In this document: positions 25,279 through 33,342 of the stretch, in pieces | Layout of the letters: each line of letters begins with the position of its first letter | Position numbering within the stretch: position 1 is the stretch's first letter | Assembly: GCA_019456225.1 (NCBI GenBank) | Contig: VRUI01000041.1 | Location: 1-43,633 of the forward strand | DNA from: Planctomycetota bacterium | Lineage (GTDB): Bacteria; Planctomycetota; Phycisphaerae; Sedimentisphaerales; Anaerohalosphaeraceae | Reading direction: 5' to 3' | Length of the DNA stretch: 43,633 nt | Made by a program: the position numbers and the translations under genes | Notes under the pieces: generated by a model | The model's database searches: none | What the model was told of the DNA's origin: nothing | What the model saw: only the letters and a program-made list of their open reading frames with translations

Positions 25279-26802
25279 ATGAGCTATTTACTGGGTATCG
25301 ATGTTGGATCAACGAATTTAAAAGCGGTACTGTACGACTTAAGCGGCAACGAAATTGCAAGTGCGTCAGAGCCGACGCAACGCGTCACCCCAGACGCCGC
25401 CCACCCCGACTGGGCCGTATGGCAGCCCGATCAGATATGGGATGGCATCGCCGGTTCCATCAAGCAGGTAGTCTCACAGATCAACGACCCCAAAGAGATC
25501 AAAGGCGTTGCGGTTACCGGCATGGGCATGGATGGTGTGCCCATCGATATCAATGGCGATTGGCTGTATCCGTTCATAAGCTGGCACTGCCCGCGCACAA
25601 AACCCCAGATGGAGCGATGGCTCAAAACCGTAGGAGCCGAAAAACAGTTCGCAATATCCGGAAGCCCGGTCTGGCCGTTTCACACATCCTTTCGTTTGAT
25701 GTGGATGAAGGAAAACCAGCCGGAGATATTAAGCAAAACACATAAATGGGTACTCATCGAAGATTTCATAAATCTAATGCTTTGCGGCGAGTACGTTACA
25801 GATTACAGCATGGCGTCTTCAACTTCGCTTTTTGACCAGAAGAAACAGCAATGGTCAGACGAGTTGATCGACCTTGCCGGCATCGACAAAAGTTTGCTCT
25901 GCGACGCAAAACCGGCGTCCACTGTGGTCGGCTCAGTCCATGACGGCGCATCGAAAAAAACCGGACTTGCCAAAGGCACCCCCGTTGTACTCGGCGGCCA
26001 CGATTACAGTTGCGGATGTCTTCCAACCGGAGCGTTTGTTCCCAATGTCATCCTCGATGTGATAGGCACATGGGAAATGATCGTCACAACGTTAGATCAG
26101 CCATTGCTTGACATCTCGCTTTGCAATGCCGGAGCGTTAATGGATTCGCATGTAGTTAATGGCAAGTGGGCGATAATGGCAGCTGCTGTTGCCGGCGATA
26201 TGACCGAATGGTTCAAATCGCAGTTTGCGTATGAAGATGTAAAACAAGCAATCGATGAAAAGAAATCCGAGTGGCATTATCTCGTCGAAAAAGCCTCGGC
26301 CAGCCCAACCGGTTCCAACGGCATTTTGTTCTTGCCGCACATGCTAGGCAGCTTTAGCCCCATCATCGACGCAGAATCAGCCGGGGCATTCATCGGCCTC
26401 AGAAACAACCACACCAGGGCCGACATGTTCAGGGCAGTAATAGAGGGAGTCAATTTCCAGTTCAAAGATATTATTGACAGTATTCAGGAAAGTCTAAGCG
26501 AAAAACCAGAGAAAATTATCGCAATCGGCGGTCCGACAAGAAACGATTTATGGATGCAAACCAAGGCCGATATAGCCTCAATGGCCGTAGAGATTCCCGA
26601 TGTCGCAGAACCCGTCACACTCGGCGCGGCAATGCTAGCCGGCATAGGCGCCGGAGTCTACGACGACCTGCAGCAGGCTTATGAGGCAGTCAGAAAGAAA
26701 ACCAGGGTCGTTGAACCAAACGAAAAAGAACACTCAAAATATGTTGACATCTATCAAAAATACAAAAAACTATATCCAGCACTGAAAGGAATTCGATCAT
26801 GA
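25279..26802 (+). CDS. FGGY-family sugar/polyol kinase (xylulokinase-like)
   Basis: 507 residues, AAAGGA before the ATG. The first ATPase motif is LLGIDVGSTNLKAVLYD, with VAVTGMGMDGVPID in the substrate region, GGHDYSCGCLPTGAF and LDVIGTWEM at the start of domain two, and AIGGPTRNDLWMQTKADI and LGAAMLAGIG in the C-terminal FGGY signature region. FGGY kinases phosphorylate glycerol, xylulose, ribulose, erythritol and related compounds. The substrate cannot be read from the motifs. Its stop overlaps the next start (ATGA), so kinase and dehydrogenase are translationally coupled. With glpD upstream, a C3-C5 polyol or keto-polyol is the best guess. Confidence 0.8.
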   Translation: MSYLLGIDVGSTNLKAVLYDLSGNEIASASEPTQRVTPDAAHPDWAVWQPDQIWDGIAGSIKQVVSQINDPKEIKGVAVTGMGMDGVPIDINGDWLYPFISWHCPRTKPQMERWLKTVGAEKQFAISGSPVWPFHTSFRLMWMKENQPEILSKTHKWVLIEDFINLMLCGEYVTDYSMASSTSLFDQKKQQWSDELIDLAGIDKSLLCDAKPASTVVGSVHDGASKKTGLAKGTPVVLGGHDYSCGCLPTGAFVPNVILDVIGTWEMIVTTLDQPLLDISLCNAGALMDSHVVNGKWAIMAAAVAGDMTEWFKSQFAYEDVKQAIDEKKSEWHYLVEKASASPTGSNGILFLPHMLGSFSPIIDAESAGAFIGLRNNHTRADMFRAVIEGVNFQFKDIIDSIQESLSEKPEKIIAIGGPTRNDLWMQTKADIASMAVEIPDVAEPVTLGAAMLAGIGAGVYDDLQQAYEAVRKKTRVVEPNEKEHSKYVDIYQKYKKLYPALKGIRS

Positions 26803-27914
26803 ATAATGTACTGATAACTCCGAGAAAATACGTACAAGGCCCAGACGCGTTAAAGGAAATTGGCTCTCTCATTTCGATACTTGGCAAAAAACCTATCCTG
26901 TTGTGGGACAAAACGGTAAAAGGTATTGTCAGCCAGACGGTTTTTGACAGCCTCAAGGCAGCAAAGATCGAGTATGTAGACGTAGACTTTCAGGGCGATT
27001 GTACCCATGGTGAAGTCGACAGAATCGTTGGGATCATCAAAGAATCAGGTGCGGACATCTCTATCGGCTTTGGCGGCGGAAAGACGCTCGATGCAGCAAA
27101 AGCAGCGGCGATAGAAACAGGTCTTCGTATTGTAACCTGCCCGACCATCGCTGCTACAGATTCGCCAACCAGTGCGGCGACCGTATGGTACGATGACGAT
27201 GGTAACTGTATAGGATTCGACTGCTGGTCGTTTAACCCCGACCTGGTGCTTGTAGATTCTGGAGTGATCGTAAAAGCCCCTGCCCGCACACTCGTCGCAG
27301 GTATGGGAGACACGCTCTCGACCTGGGTCGAAGCCAGAGTCGCACTAAAAACAGGAGGCGGAAACCTCGCAGGCGGAAGATCGACAATGGCCGCAATGGC
27401 TATCGCAAAGCTCGGCTATGACATTTTGATGGAACACGGAGTACAGGCAAAACTCGCCGCCGAATCAGGCGCACTAACCCCATCGGTTGAAAAAGTTATC
27501 GAAGCCAATATCCTTCATTCCGGCCTGGGCTTTGAAAGCGGCGGACTCGCCAGCGCACACATGATCGCAAACTGCCTGCCCTCGTTCAAACAATGCCGCC
27601 ATCTCATGCACGGCGAAGAAGTAGCCTTTGGTATCGCCGCCCAGCTTTGCATGGACAAGGCAGTAACGATGGAAGAAGTCTATGAAGCTTTCGATTTCAT
27701 GATAAGCGTTGGCCTGCCGGTCACTTTCGCAGAACTCAATCTTGATGGTGTCCAGCGCGAAAGCCTAAAGACCATCGGCGACGTATGTGCCGGCGAAGGC
27801 TCACTCTGTGTAAGCCATTGTTTCGAAGTAACCAGCGAAGCAGTTGTAGACGCCATGATCGCCGCCGACGCCCTGGGACGCCAACGCAAAGAGATGCTCT
27901 CAATCTCTCAATAG
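26799..27914 (+). CDS. iron/zinc-dependent alcohol dehydrogenase, glycerol-dehydrogenase-like
   Basis: 371 residues with GGA before the overlapping ATG. The NAD site is ISIGFGGGKTLDAAKAAA; the specificity loop is CPTIAATDSPTSAATVWY. The metal ligands of the GldA family are in place: Asp in VAGMGDTLSTW, His in GGLASAHMIAN and His in LMHGEEVAFG. GldA oxidises glycerol to dihydroxyacetone and related vicinal diols. Together with the kinase this suggests oxidation of a polyol to a ketone, then phosphorylation. Its last bases overlap those of the response regulator gene on the other strand by 7 bases, so the two operons converge tail to tail. Confidence 0.83.
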   Translation: MNNVLITPRKYVQGPDALKEIGSLISILGKKPILLWDKTVKGIVSQTVFDSLKAAKIEYVDVDFQGDCTHGEVDRIVGIIKESGADISIGFGGGKTLDAAKAAAIETGLRIVTCPTIAATDSPTSAATVWYDDDGNCIGFDCWSFNPDLVLVDSGVIVKAPARTLVAGMGDTLSTWVEARVALKTGGGNLAGGRSTMAAMAIAKLGYDILMEHGVQAKLAAESGALTPSVEKVIEANILHSGLGFESGGLASAHMIANCLPSFKQCRHLMHGEEVAFGIAAQLCMDKAVTMEEVYEAFDFMISVGLPVTFAELNLDGVQRESLKTIGDVCAGEGSLCVSHCFEVTSEAVVDAMIAADALGRQRKEMLSISQ

Positions 27915-28504
27915 CCCTCTAAATCCATGGCAGTGACCCTTTTAACCAAATCAACAACACTGTGGACGTCAAGCTTGCCCATGATATGGCTTCTATGAAC
28001 TTCTACTGTGCGTATTGATCTGTGTAGAATATTCGCTATTTCCTTGTTGGCCTTGCCCTGTAAAACCATGCTTAATATGATCTTCTCTGTTTTTGTAAGG
28101 TTTTTACCTCTGAGGAAATTGTTCGGATCGTTCTGCGTAATAGTTGATTGAGCGAGCGATATGAAGCTTTCCATATCCAGAGGTTTTTCTACAAAGTCGA
28201 CTGCTCCGGCCTTAACTGCCTTTATAGCAACCGGCACTTCGCTATAACTGGTTATTACAAGTACCGGCACCCATGGAGCGATGCGCTTGATCTCATCGAG
28301 AAGATCCAGGCCTGTCTTTCCCGGCATTACTACGTCTGTTATGAGTAAATCGCAGTGATGTTGACGAAAATGTTTAAGGCAGTCGTCGACATTTTCAAAG
28401 CATGTACACTCAAACCGTGCCTTCTTGAGATACACGCATAATGAATCTCTGATACAGGAATCATCATCTACCACAAAAACTTGAGGAGTAGTTTTATTAG
28501 CCAT
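27908..28504 (-). CDS. FixJ/NarL-type response regulator (REC-LuxR HTH)
   Basis: 198 residues. The receiver domain has the acidic pair VDDDS near the start, phosphoacceptor Asp 57 in LLITDVVMPGKTG, Thr/Ser in LVITSYSE and Lys in VDFVEKPLD. A LuxR-type helix-turn-helix closes the protein (KTEKIILSMVLQGKANKEIA, then HRSIRTVEVHRSHIMGKL). It starts 41 bases after acsE in the same direction, so it is probably the last gene of the Wood-Ljungdahl operon; no sensor kinase is nearby. Its ribosome site is weak. It could report on redox or a C1 substrate and control this operon or the converging one, but there is no direct evidence. Confidence 0.88.
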   Translation of the reverse strand: MANKTTPQVFVVDDDSCIRDSLCVYLKKARFECTCFENVDDCLKHFRQHHCDLLITDVVMPGKTGLDLLDEIKRIAPWVPVLVITSYSEVPVAIKAVKAGAVDFVEKPLDMESFISLAQSTITQNDPNNFLRGKNLTKTEKIILSMVLQGKANKEIANILHRSIRTVEVHRSHIMGKLDVHSVVDLVKRVTAMDLEGY

Positions 28505-28545
28505 ATTTCTAATCAGAATTTAGTATCGTGCTGTAATTAGCCTTC

Positions 28546-29358
28546 TTAAAAGCAAACCTTTAGAAAACTGTCAGAATATATCTGCTTGTTCATAAGCATC
28601 TCAGCGGTAGCAACTGCATTCATCAGCTCAGTGTCGAGTACATCGACAATTGCTGAATCCGCTCCACGCGAGATTGCCATTGCAAGATAAATGCGATTGA
28701 TCAAACTTCTCTCGCTGGTTCCCTGAGAAAGGTTTGACAGTCCCATTGTTATATGCGGAGCAGGGTCGCAAAGATATCGAATTTGTTCGATAGCTGCGAG
28801 AATGTTTTGCGGTTGGACCTGGGCATTAGGTACATTAACCGGCAAAATGATTGGGTCAATGAACAGCTTTTGAGTATCAAATCCTTTTTCCATCGCCTTT
28901 CCTACGATCTCGGCTGCAATCGCAACACGTGAATCAGTGTCCTGCGGCACGCCGTTTTTGTCCATAGTTAACGTGATGACTGAAACTTTAGGCCCGGCCT
29001 GCTGAGCAGCTTCGATAAACTTATCCAGGATCTCTTCGTCGTTCTTTTTGTTCAACGGGCTGGAGTTAAGCAGAACCCCATTGTCAGGATTAACCACTTT
29101 AAGGCCCGCCTGGATAACGTTGAATTTTTGCGAATCCAAACAAAGACTTGCCTGGCAGGTTTCCTGGATCGCTTCAACCAGCCATTGCATGGTTCCCTCT
29201 TGATCGGCCGCAGCGGTCCCAACATTTACATCCAAATATGCCGCGCCTGCTTTAACCTGACCTGCTGCCAGGTTCTGGATGACTGTTTTATCTTTATCCG
29301 CGATGGCTTGCTTGACATCTTCGAACATTCCATTGATTCGTTCACCAATAAGGAGCAT
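28546..29358 (-). CDS. acsE: methyltetrahydrofolate:corrinoid/iron-sulfur protein methyltransferase
   Basis: 270 residues, close to the 262 of the Moorella enzyme. It has the pterin-binding TIM barrel: LLIGERINGMFEDVKQAI at the start, YLDVNVGTAAADQEGTMQWL, LCLDSQKFNVIQAGL, LLNSSPLNKK, FIDPIILPVN and TMGLSNLSQGTSERSLINR. The conserved D-x-N around residues 43-45, GERIN, and the N-S / N-L-S-Q-G segments contact the folate. It passes the methyl group of methyl-H4folate to the cobalt of AcsCD. The gene follows acsD by 43 bases and the ribosome site AAAGG supports the start. Confidence 0.93.
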   Translation of the reverse strand: MLLIGERINGMFEDVKQAIADKDKTVIQNLAAGQVKAGAAYLDVNVGTAAADQEGTMQWLVEAIQETCQASLCLDSQKFNVIQAGLKVVNPDNGVLLNSSPLNKKNDEEILDKFIEAAQQAGPKVSVITLTMDKNGVPQDTDSRVAIAAEIVGKAMEKGFDTQKLFIDPIILPVNVPNAQVQPQNILAAIEQIRYLCDPAPHITMGLSNLSQGTSERSLINRIYLAMAISRGADSAIVDVLDTELMNAVATAEMLMNKQIYSDSFLKVCF

Positions 29359-29401
29359 TGTAACAACCTTTCTTTTTCTAATATATTCGTATACGTAAAA
29401 A

Positions 29402-30355
29402 TTATTTCCAGATTTGATTAATGAATTTCTTTACTGTAGCAACTGCTTTGGGGTGACGCATTCGGACAATATCTACGCCCGCCTGGAGCAGACAAATCGC
29501 CGTTGCCGCTTCCCACATTGGACCTCTGTCGTCGACCGGGCCCCATTGTTCTGCGTCCATCTTGGCTTCTTTAACCCGCCATGATTCGTATCCTGCGTCG
29601 CAGATTGCCGGCATAGCCATCATTTTATCGCCGCCCAAAGCCGCCATACGCTGACGTTCCTGAATCGAGTATGCATATTCAATACCATAACCCAATGCGC
29701 CGGTTGCCTGGAACGTCACTATCTTTTCGAGTGGAAAACCCATGTCAGATGTCAGGATATTAACTTGCTTTGCGATGTTAATATCCAGAGGAGCCTTGGT
29801 AATAAGGTGATGGCCGTCTGCAAGGGCAATCGCGGTAAGAGATTTGTAATTATCCTCTTCGACCGGTCCGATCAGGCAGTTTTCGCCTTTTGCCGCTTGA
29901 CTAACCATCGGCAGGATTTTGTTGTCTTTTTCATTGTTGCCGCAGCCCCACAGCACCAGCGGTACCCCGACAGCAGCGAGTACGTCCTGGGTAACTTTAA
30001 CAGCATGTCCGCCGTCTTTGTCGCCGGTGTCCGGGTGAATGCCGTCGAACGTCAGACAAATCATGTCTGCACCAGATTCTTCGACGCATTTCTTCGCCCA
30101 GTCGGCCGGACTGTCCAACACGCCCTCGTAGCTCTGTGCCAAAACGTCGGGCCAGGTTTCGGGCCTGGTGTCTATAACGTCCATCGCGATAACGGGTTTT
30201 TGCCCCGCATCGCTGCTTGAACCGCCATAAACAACATTTGTTGAGCCGCCTATGGTTACTGTTGAAGTCCGAGTACCGCCCGATTCTTTTGTTGCTCCGA
30301 GCGTAACACGATTAACCGATCCGGCAAAACTATTTGTAATTTCGGGTACTGGCAT
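29402..30355 (-). CDS. acsD: corrinoid/iron-sulfur protein small (delta) subunit
   Basis: 317 residues, the usual AcsD length. Typical stretches are VTLGATKESGGTRTSTVTIG near the start, PVIAMDVIDTRPETWPDVL, MICLTFDGIHPDTGDKDGG, VPLVLWGCGNNEKD, IVTFQATGALGYGIEYAYSI and MAMPAICDAGYESWRVKEAK. The TIM barrel pairs with AcsC and caps the corrinoid during methyl transfer between AcsE and the A-cluster of AcsB. GAGG precedes the ATG. It lies 37 bases after the second cooC-like gene and 43 before acsE. Confidence 0.94.
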   Translation of the reverse strand: MPVPEITNSFAGSVNRVTLGATKESGGTRTSTVTIGGSTNVVYGGSSSDAGQKPVIAMDVIDTRPETWPDVLAQSYEGVLDSPADWAKKCVEESGADMICLTFDGIHPDTGDKDGGHAVKVTQDVLAAVGVPLVLWGCGNNEKDNKILPMVSQAAKGENCLIGPVEEDNYKSLTAIALADGHHLITKAPLDINIAKQVNILTSDMGFPLEKIVTFQATGALGYGIEYAYSIQERQRMAALGGDKMMAMPAICDAGYESWRVKEAKMDAEQWGPVDDRGPMWEAATAICLLQAGVDIVRMRHPKAVATVKKFINQIWK

Positions 30356-30392
30356 TTGAGATCCTCTTATAGTTTAAATTCACATTATTGTT

Positions 30393-31118
30393 TCAGCTTA
30401 AATTAGTCCTGAGTATTTCCTTAACCGCAAGAAACGCGGGGTTATCTTTATCAAGATCAAAAATCGTATTGCTCTGCCTGGCAATATCGTAAAGTTCCTG
30501 ATCGAATGAAATACAGCCAAGCTCGTCTATACCGTCAATCGCGATACCATTATCCGCTCTGTTCCATATCACGCCTGACTGTTTGATTTCTATCGGCAGG
30601 TTACTTACAAGACCTGCAATCCTTTTGGCGGTAACCTCTCCGATAATGGTCGGTTCGGCAACAATGCAGAGCAGGTCAACATGGTTTGTCGTCCGCCGTG
30701 ACAGATGTTCCATCCCGGCTTCATTATCCAGAATAACAAAGTCATACGAGTTGCTCAGTTTATCGATATACCGCCTTAAAAGGTTGTTTGCCGCACAGTA
30801 ACACGAAGGCCCTTCAGGGTGTCCCATAGTCAACACGTCAAACCCTTTAGCCTCGGCTACGATCTTTTGGATACCGTATTCAAAAAACCGTGACCGATCC
30901 ATGCCGTCATTATCTTTCTTATCTCGTGTCAGATCACGAATTTCCGCAATCGTTCCCTCTACCTCTACGCCCATCGTCAGGGCAAGGCAGGAATTAGGGT
31001 CGGCATCAACGGCAAGAACGCTTCCCGCCGACTGCTCGACCAATGCACGTACTATCATAGACGAAATGGTGGTCTTACCGGATCCGCCTTTACCGCTTAT
31101 AGCGATTGTTGTTGCCAT
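30393..31118 (-). CDS. cooC: CooC-like nickel-insertion/maturation ATPase, second copy
   Basis: 241 residues from ATG 31118 (AAGGTAAATTG upstream). The deviant Walker A is ISGKGGSGKTT, the Walker B region FVILDNEAGMEHLSRRTT, and the metal-binding C-x-C pair is in PSCYCAANN. This matches the CooC/AcsF group of MinD-like ATPases that load nickel into CO dehydrogenase or acetyl-CoA synthase. Two such genes in one operon suggest division of labour, for instance C-cluster versus A-cluster, but the sequence cannot say which serves which. Confidence 0.82.
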   Translation of the reverse strand: MATTIAISGKGGSGKTTISSMIVRALVEQSAGSVLAVDADPNSCLALTMGVEVEGTIAEIRDLTRDKKDNDGMDRSRFFEYGIQKIVAEAKGFDVLTMGHPEGPSCYCAANNLLRRYIDKLSNSYDFVILDNEAGMEHLSRRTTNHVDLLCIVAEPTIIGEVTAKRIAGLVSNLPIEIKQSGVIWNRADNGIAIDGIDELGCISFDQELYDIARQSNTIFDLDKDNPAFLAVKEILRTNLS

Positions 31119-31157
31119 CAATTTACCTTACTTAATATCTAACCGTTCGCACCTAAA

Positions 31158-31340
31158 GAACAACGAATAGACACGAATGATTTATCTTAAAAATAATAAC
31201 TCGTAATACAATCTTGTACTACGTTGTTGTTGTTTTCTCTTTTAACTCTTTTTTATCTTTGTTTTTAATCCGCGTAATCTGCGAAATCCGCGGATTAATT
31301 CTTTTTATCTTTTTCTTTTATTAGTGTTAATTCGTGGTTC
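31158..31340. repeat. intergenic element with imperfect terminal inverted repeats
   Basis: Arms 31158-31178 and 31320-31340 match at 17 of 21 bases as inverted repeats (GAAC(A/C)ACGAAT core). Inside are T-rich DNA and a perfect 12-bp palindrome AATCCGCGGATT (31285-31296) with a second half-site at 31267-31274. The right arm runs into the reactivase gene and supplies its last codons and stop. It looks like a small non-coding mobile element in the 208-base gap between two operon genes. Confidence 0.5.
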
Positions 31341-33252
31341 CAATACCGTCAAATTCTACGCTTGGAAACAGAGACAAATCCGTGTGCGGAATAAACTTTG
31401 CACGGACAAACTCTTCCATGTAACTTGCATCACTCATTAAATCTACATACGTCATGCTTTGAGCGATCGTCTCGCATGTTTCAAACGATTTCCTGCTTAG
31501 CAATGCCTGCTTTGCGCCGGCGATGGTCGTATTGCCCACAAAATGAATTCTATCTCTCGACACATCAGGCAGCATCCCAATAACGATTGCCTGGTTGATA
31601 TCAAGAAAGTTTCCAAATCCGCCGGCGAGATACACCGATTCAAGGTCTTCCGGTTCAAGCTGTGTCGCCTTGAGCAATGCACGTATAGCCGAAAACACAC
31701 CGGCCTTTGACCGAATAAGATTATCGATATCCGCCTGCGTGATCACAATTTCCGAATGTTCTTCGGATGGAGGCGACAGTTGGAATTGCAATCCTTCGTC
31801 TGCCTCTGTCAATCTTTTGTCATCACTTTCGTAAAAACGCCCGGTCCTGTCGATCATACCATGTTTATACAATTCGGCTAGGACGTCAAGAAGTCCCGAC
31901 CCGCAAACACCTATCGGATGACCGCCGCCGATAGTATCAACTTCTATCGAGCCGTCTTCAGTAATTCTAAGTTTCTCGATTGCTCCGCTGCCGGCTCGCA
32001 TACCGTGTTTAACGCCGCTGCCTTCAAACGCCGGCCCTGCCGAACTGGACGCACAGATTAGCCACTCTTTATTGCCAAGGACAACCTCGCCGTTGGTACC
32101 TATATCAGCGAGAAGAGATATCCCGCCCCCGTTATTCATACCAGTCGCCAGAACTCCGGCGACAATATCGCTTCCAACATACGCCGCAACTCCGGGCAGA
32201 CAATACAGCAGGCCCCGTTTGTTGATCTGAACGCCTGCTTCGGCGGCCCTTATAGCCGGAACAAACGCTGCCGATGCCGCAAACGGTTCTCTGCGAATGC
32301 CCGTCGAATCCAGGTTTAGCAGAAAATGCACCATCGCCGTATTACCGGCACATACGCATGCAGTAATGTCCTGCAGATCAACCTTTTGCCTGACTGCCAG
32401 AGTCACGATCAAATCGTTGACATCATGGACAATCCGATTTTGCAGTTCATCGAAAGCATTGTTTTGCTCACCGTAAATAATTCTGCGAATATAATCTTCG
32501 CCAAAACTTATCTGGCTGTTATACGTAGCCTCAGTATCGACCGTTTTGCCGATGGTCAGATCTATCAGATGGGCAACTACCGTAGTGGTACCAAGATCAA
32601 CGGCAACAGCGTAATTCGTCTTGCTATGGTCGCCTGATTCGATATCGACAAGCTCCAAAGTCCCGCCTCTGCTGCCAACAGTAACCGTTACCTTATAGTC
32701 GGTTTTTTTTAATTCCGGCGAAAGTTTTTGCAGTACGCGAAACCCCGTTTGAATTATCGGGGCATCAATGCTTTCACGAATCCCGAGGTACAAACGTTCA
32801 TGGTCGGCTGTATGGTCCTGTATGCTCGGCGGCGGCAATTCAAGATATATCTTTTGAATAAGGCTGTCCAGTTCGAGGGCGCCCTCATCCGTATCGCCCC
32901 TGATATCGCCAAACCGTTTTGCATCGCTGTCTGTAAGGATCTGACCTGCTTCAAGGCGATGCCACTTTGGGACTATCAGAGTCATGTCAGACAGCACTTT
33001 TGTCTGACACGCCAGTACAATACCTTCGCGAATTTCTTCCGGCGACAACAAACCCGTAGGCCTGCTCTTAAAATGCCCGTCGCTGACAACCACTTTGCAC
33101 TTACCGCAATACCCGTCTCCGCCGCATACGCTCGACAGGTACACACCGACCTTATGAGCAGCTTCAAGGACAGTGCTGCCCTTAGCTACTTCGGTCTTAA
33201 GTCCGCTAGGCTCAAAGCGAACAACACATTTTTTTTCTACAGATTTCACCAT
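31327..33252 (-). CDS. acsV: ASKHA-type reductive activator of the corrinoid/iron-sulfur protein (RACo)
   Basis: 641 residues. The N-terminal ferredoxin-like domain binds a [2Fe-2S] cluster through SVCGGDGYCGKC (about residues 42-53) plus a later Cys in IVLACQTKV. A linker and middle domain follow, then the DUF4445/ASKHA ATPase domain: YAVAVDLGTTTVVAHLIDL, ADIGTNGEVVLGNKEW, SSAGPAFEGSGVKHGMRAG, GVCGSGLLDVLAELY and VYLAGGFGNFLD. Such proteins use ATP to drive reduction of inactive Co(II) in AcsCD back to Co(I), and related ones serve corrinoid O-demethylases. GAGGC precedes the ATG. The last three residues and stop derive from an intergenic repeat, so the C-terminus has probably been slightly changed. 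Confidence 0.9.
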   Translation of the reverse strand: MVKSVEKKCVVRFEPSGLKTEVAKGSTVLEAAHKVGVYLSSVCGGDGYCGKCKVVVSDGHFKSRPTGLLSPEEIREGIVLACQTKVLSDMTLIVPKWHRLEAGQILTDSDAKRFGDIRGDTDEGALELDSLIQKIYLELPPPSIQDHTADHERLYLGIRESIDAPIIQTGFRVLQKLSPELKKTDYKVTVTVGSRGGTLELVDIESGDHSKTNYAVAVDLGTTTVVAHLIDLTIGKTVDTEATYNSQISFGEDYIRRIIYGEQNNAFDELQNRIVHDVNDLIVTLAVRQKVDLQDITACVCAGNTAMVHFLLNLDSTGIRREPFAASAAFVPAIRAAEAGVQINKRGLLYCLPGVAAYVGSDIVAGVLATGMNNGGGISLLADIGTNGEVVLGNKEWLICASSSAGPAFEGSGVKHGMRAGSGAIEKLRITEDGSIEVDTIGGGHPIGVCGSGLLDVLAELYKHGMIDRTGRFYESDDKRLTEADEGLQFQLSPPSEEHSEIVITQADIDNLIRSKAGVFSAIRALLKATQLEPEDLESVYLAGGFGNFLDINQAIVIGMLPDVSRDRIHFVGNTTIAGAKQALLSRKSFETCETIAQSMTYVDLMSDASYMEEFVRAKFIPHTDLSLFPSVEFDGIGTTN

Positions 33253-33261
33253 TAAACAGCC

Positions 33262-33316
33262 TCGGCCGAAAGGCCGAATCCATCATTATACATTAGACAA
33301 TAATCATTATACATTC
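33262..33316. repeat. intergenic repeat with GGCC hairpin, copy 1
   Basis: TCGGCC-GAAA-GGCCGA (33262-33277) forms a tight hairpin, preceded on the minus strand by AATG/ATAATG direct repeats (33278-33316). The same plan, in the same orientation, occurs at 39054-39090. It lies between acsC and the reactivase gene. Confidence 0.5.
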
Positions 33317-33317
33317 T

Positions 33318-33341
33318 CAAACCGGCCTTCTGGCCGGTTTG
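33318..33341 (-). terminator. strong stem-loop directly after acsC
   Basis: CAAACCGGCC (33318-33327) pairs perfectly with GGCCGGTTTG (33332-33341), a 10-bp stem with a 4-base loop, starting 1 base after the acsC stop. On the minus strand no T-run follows, so partial termination or protection of the upstream acsC/acsB message is more likely than a full stop of the operon. Confidence 0.45.
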
Positions 33342-33342
33342 T

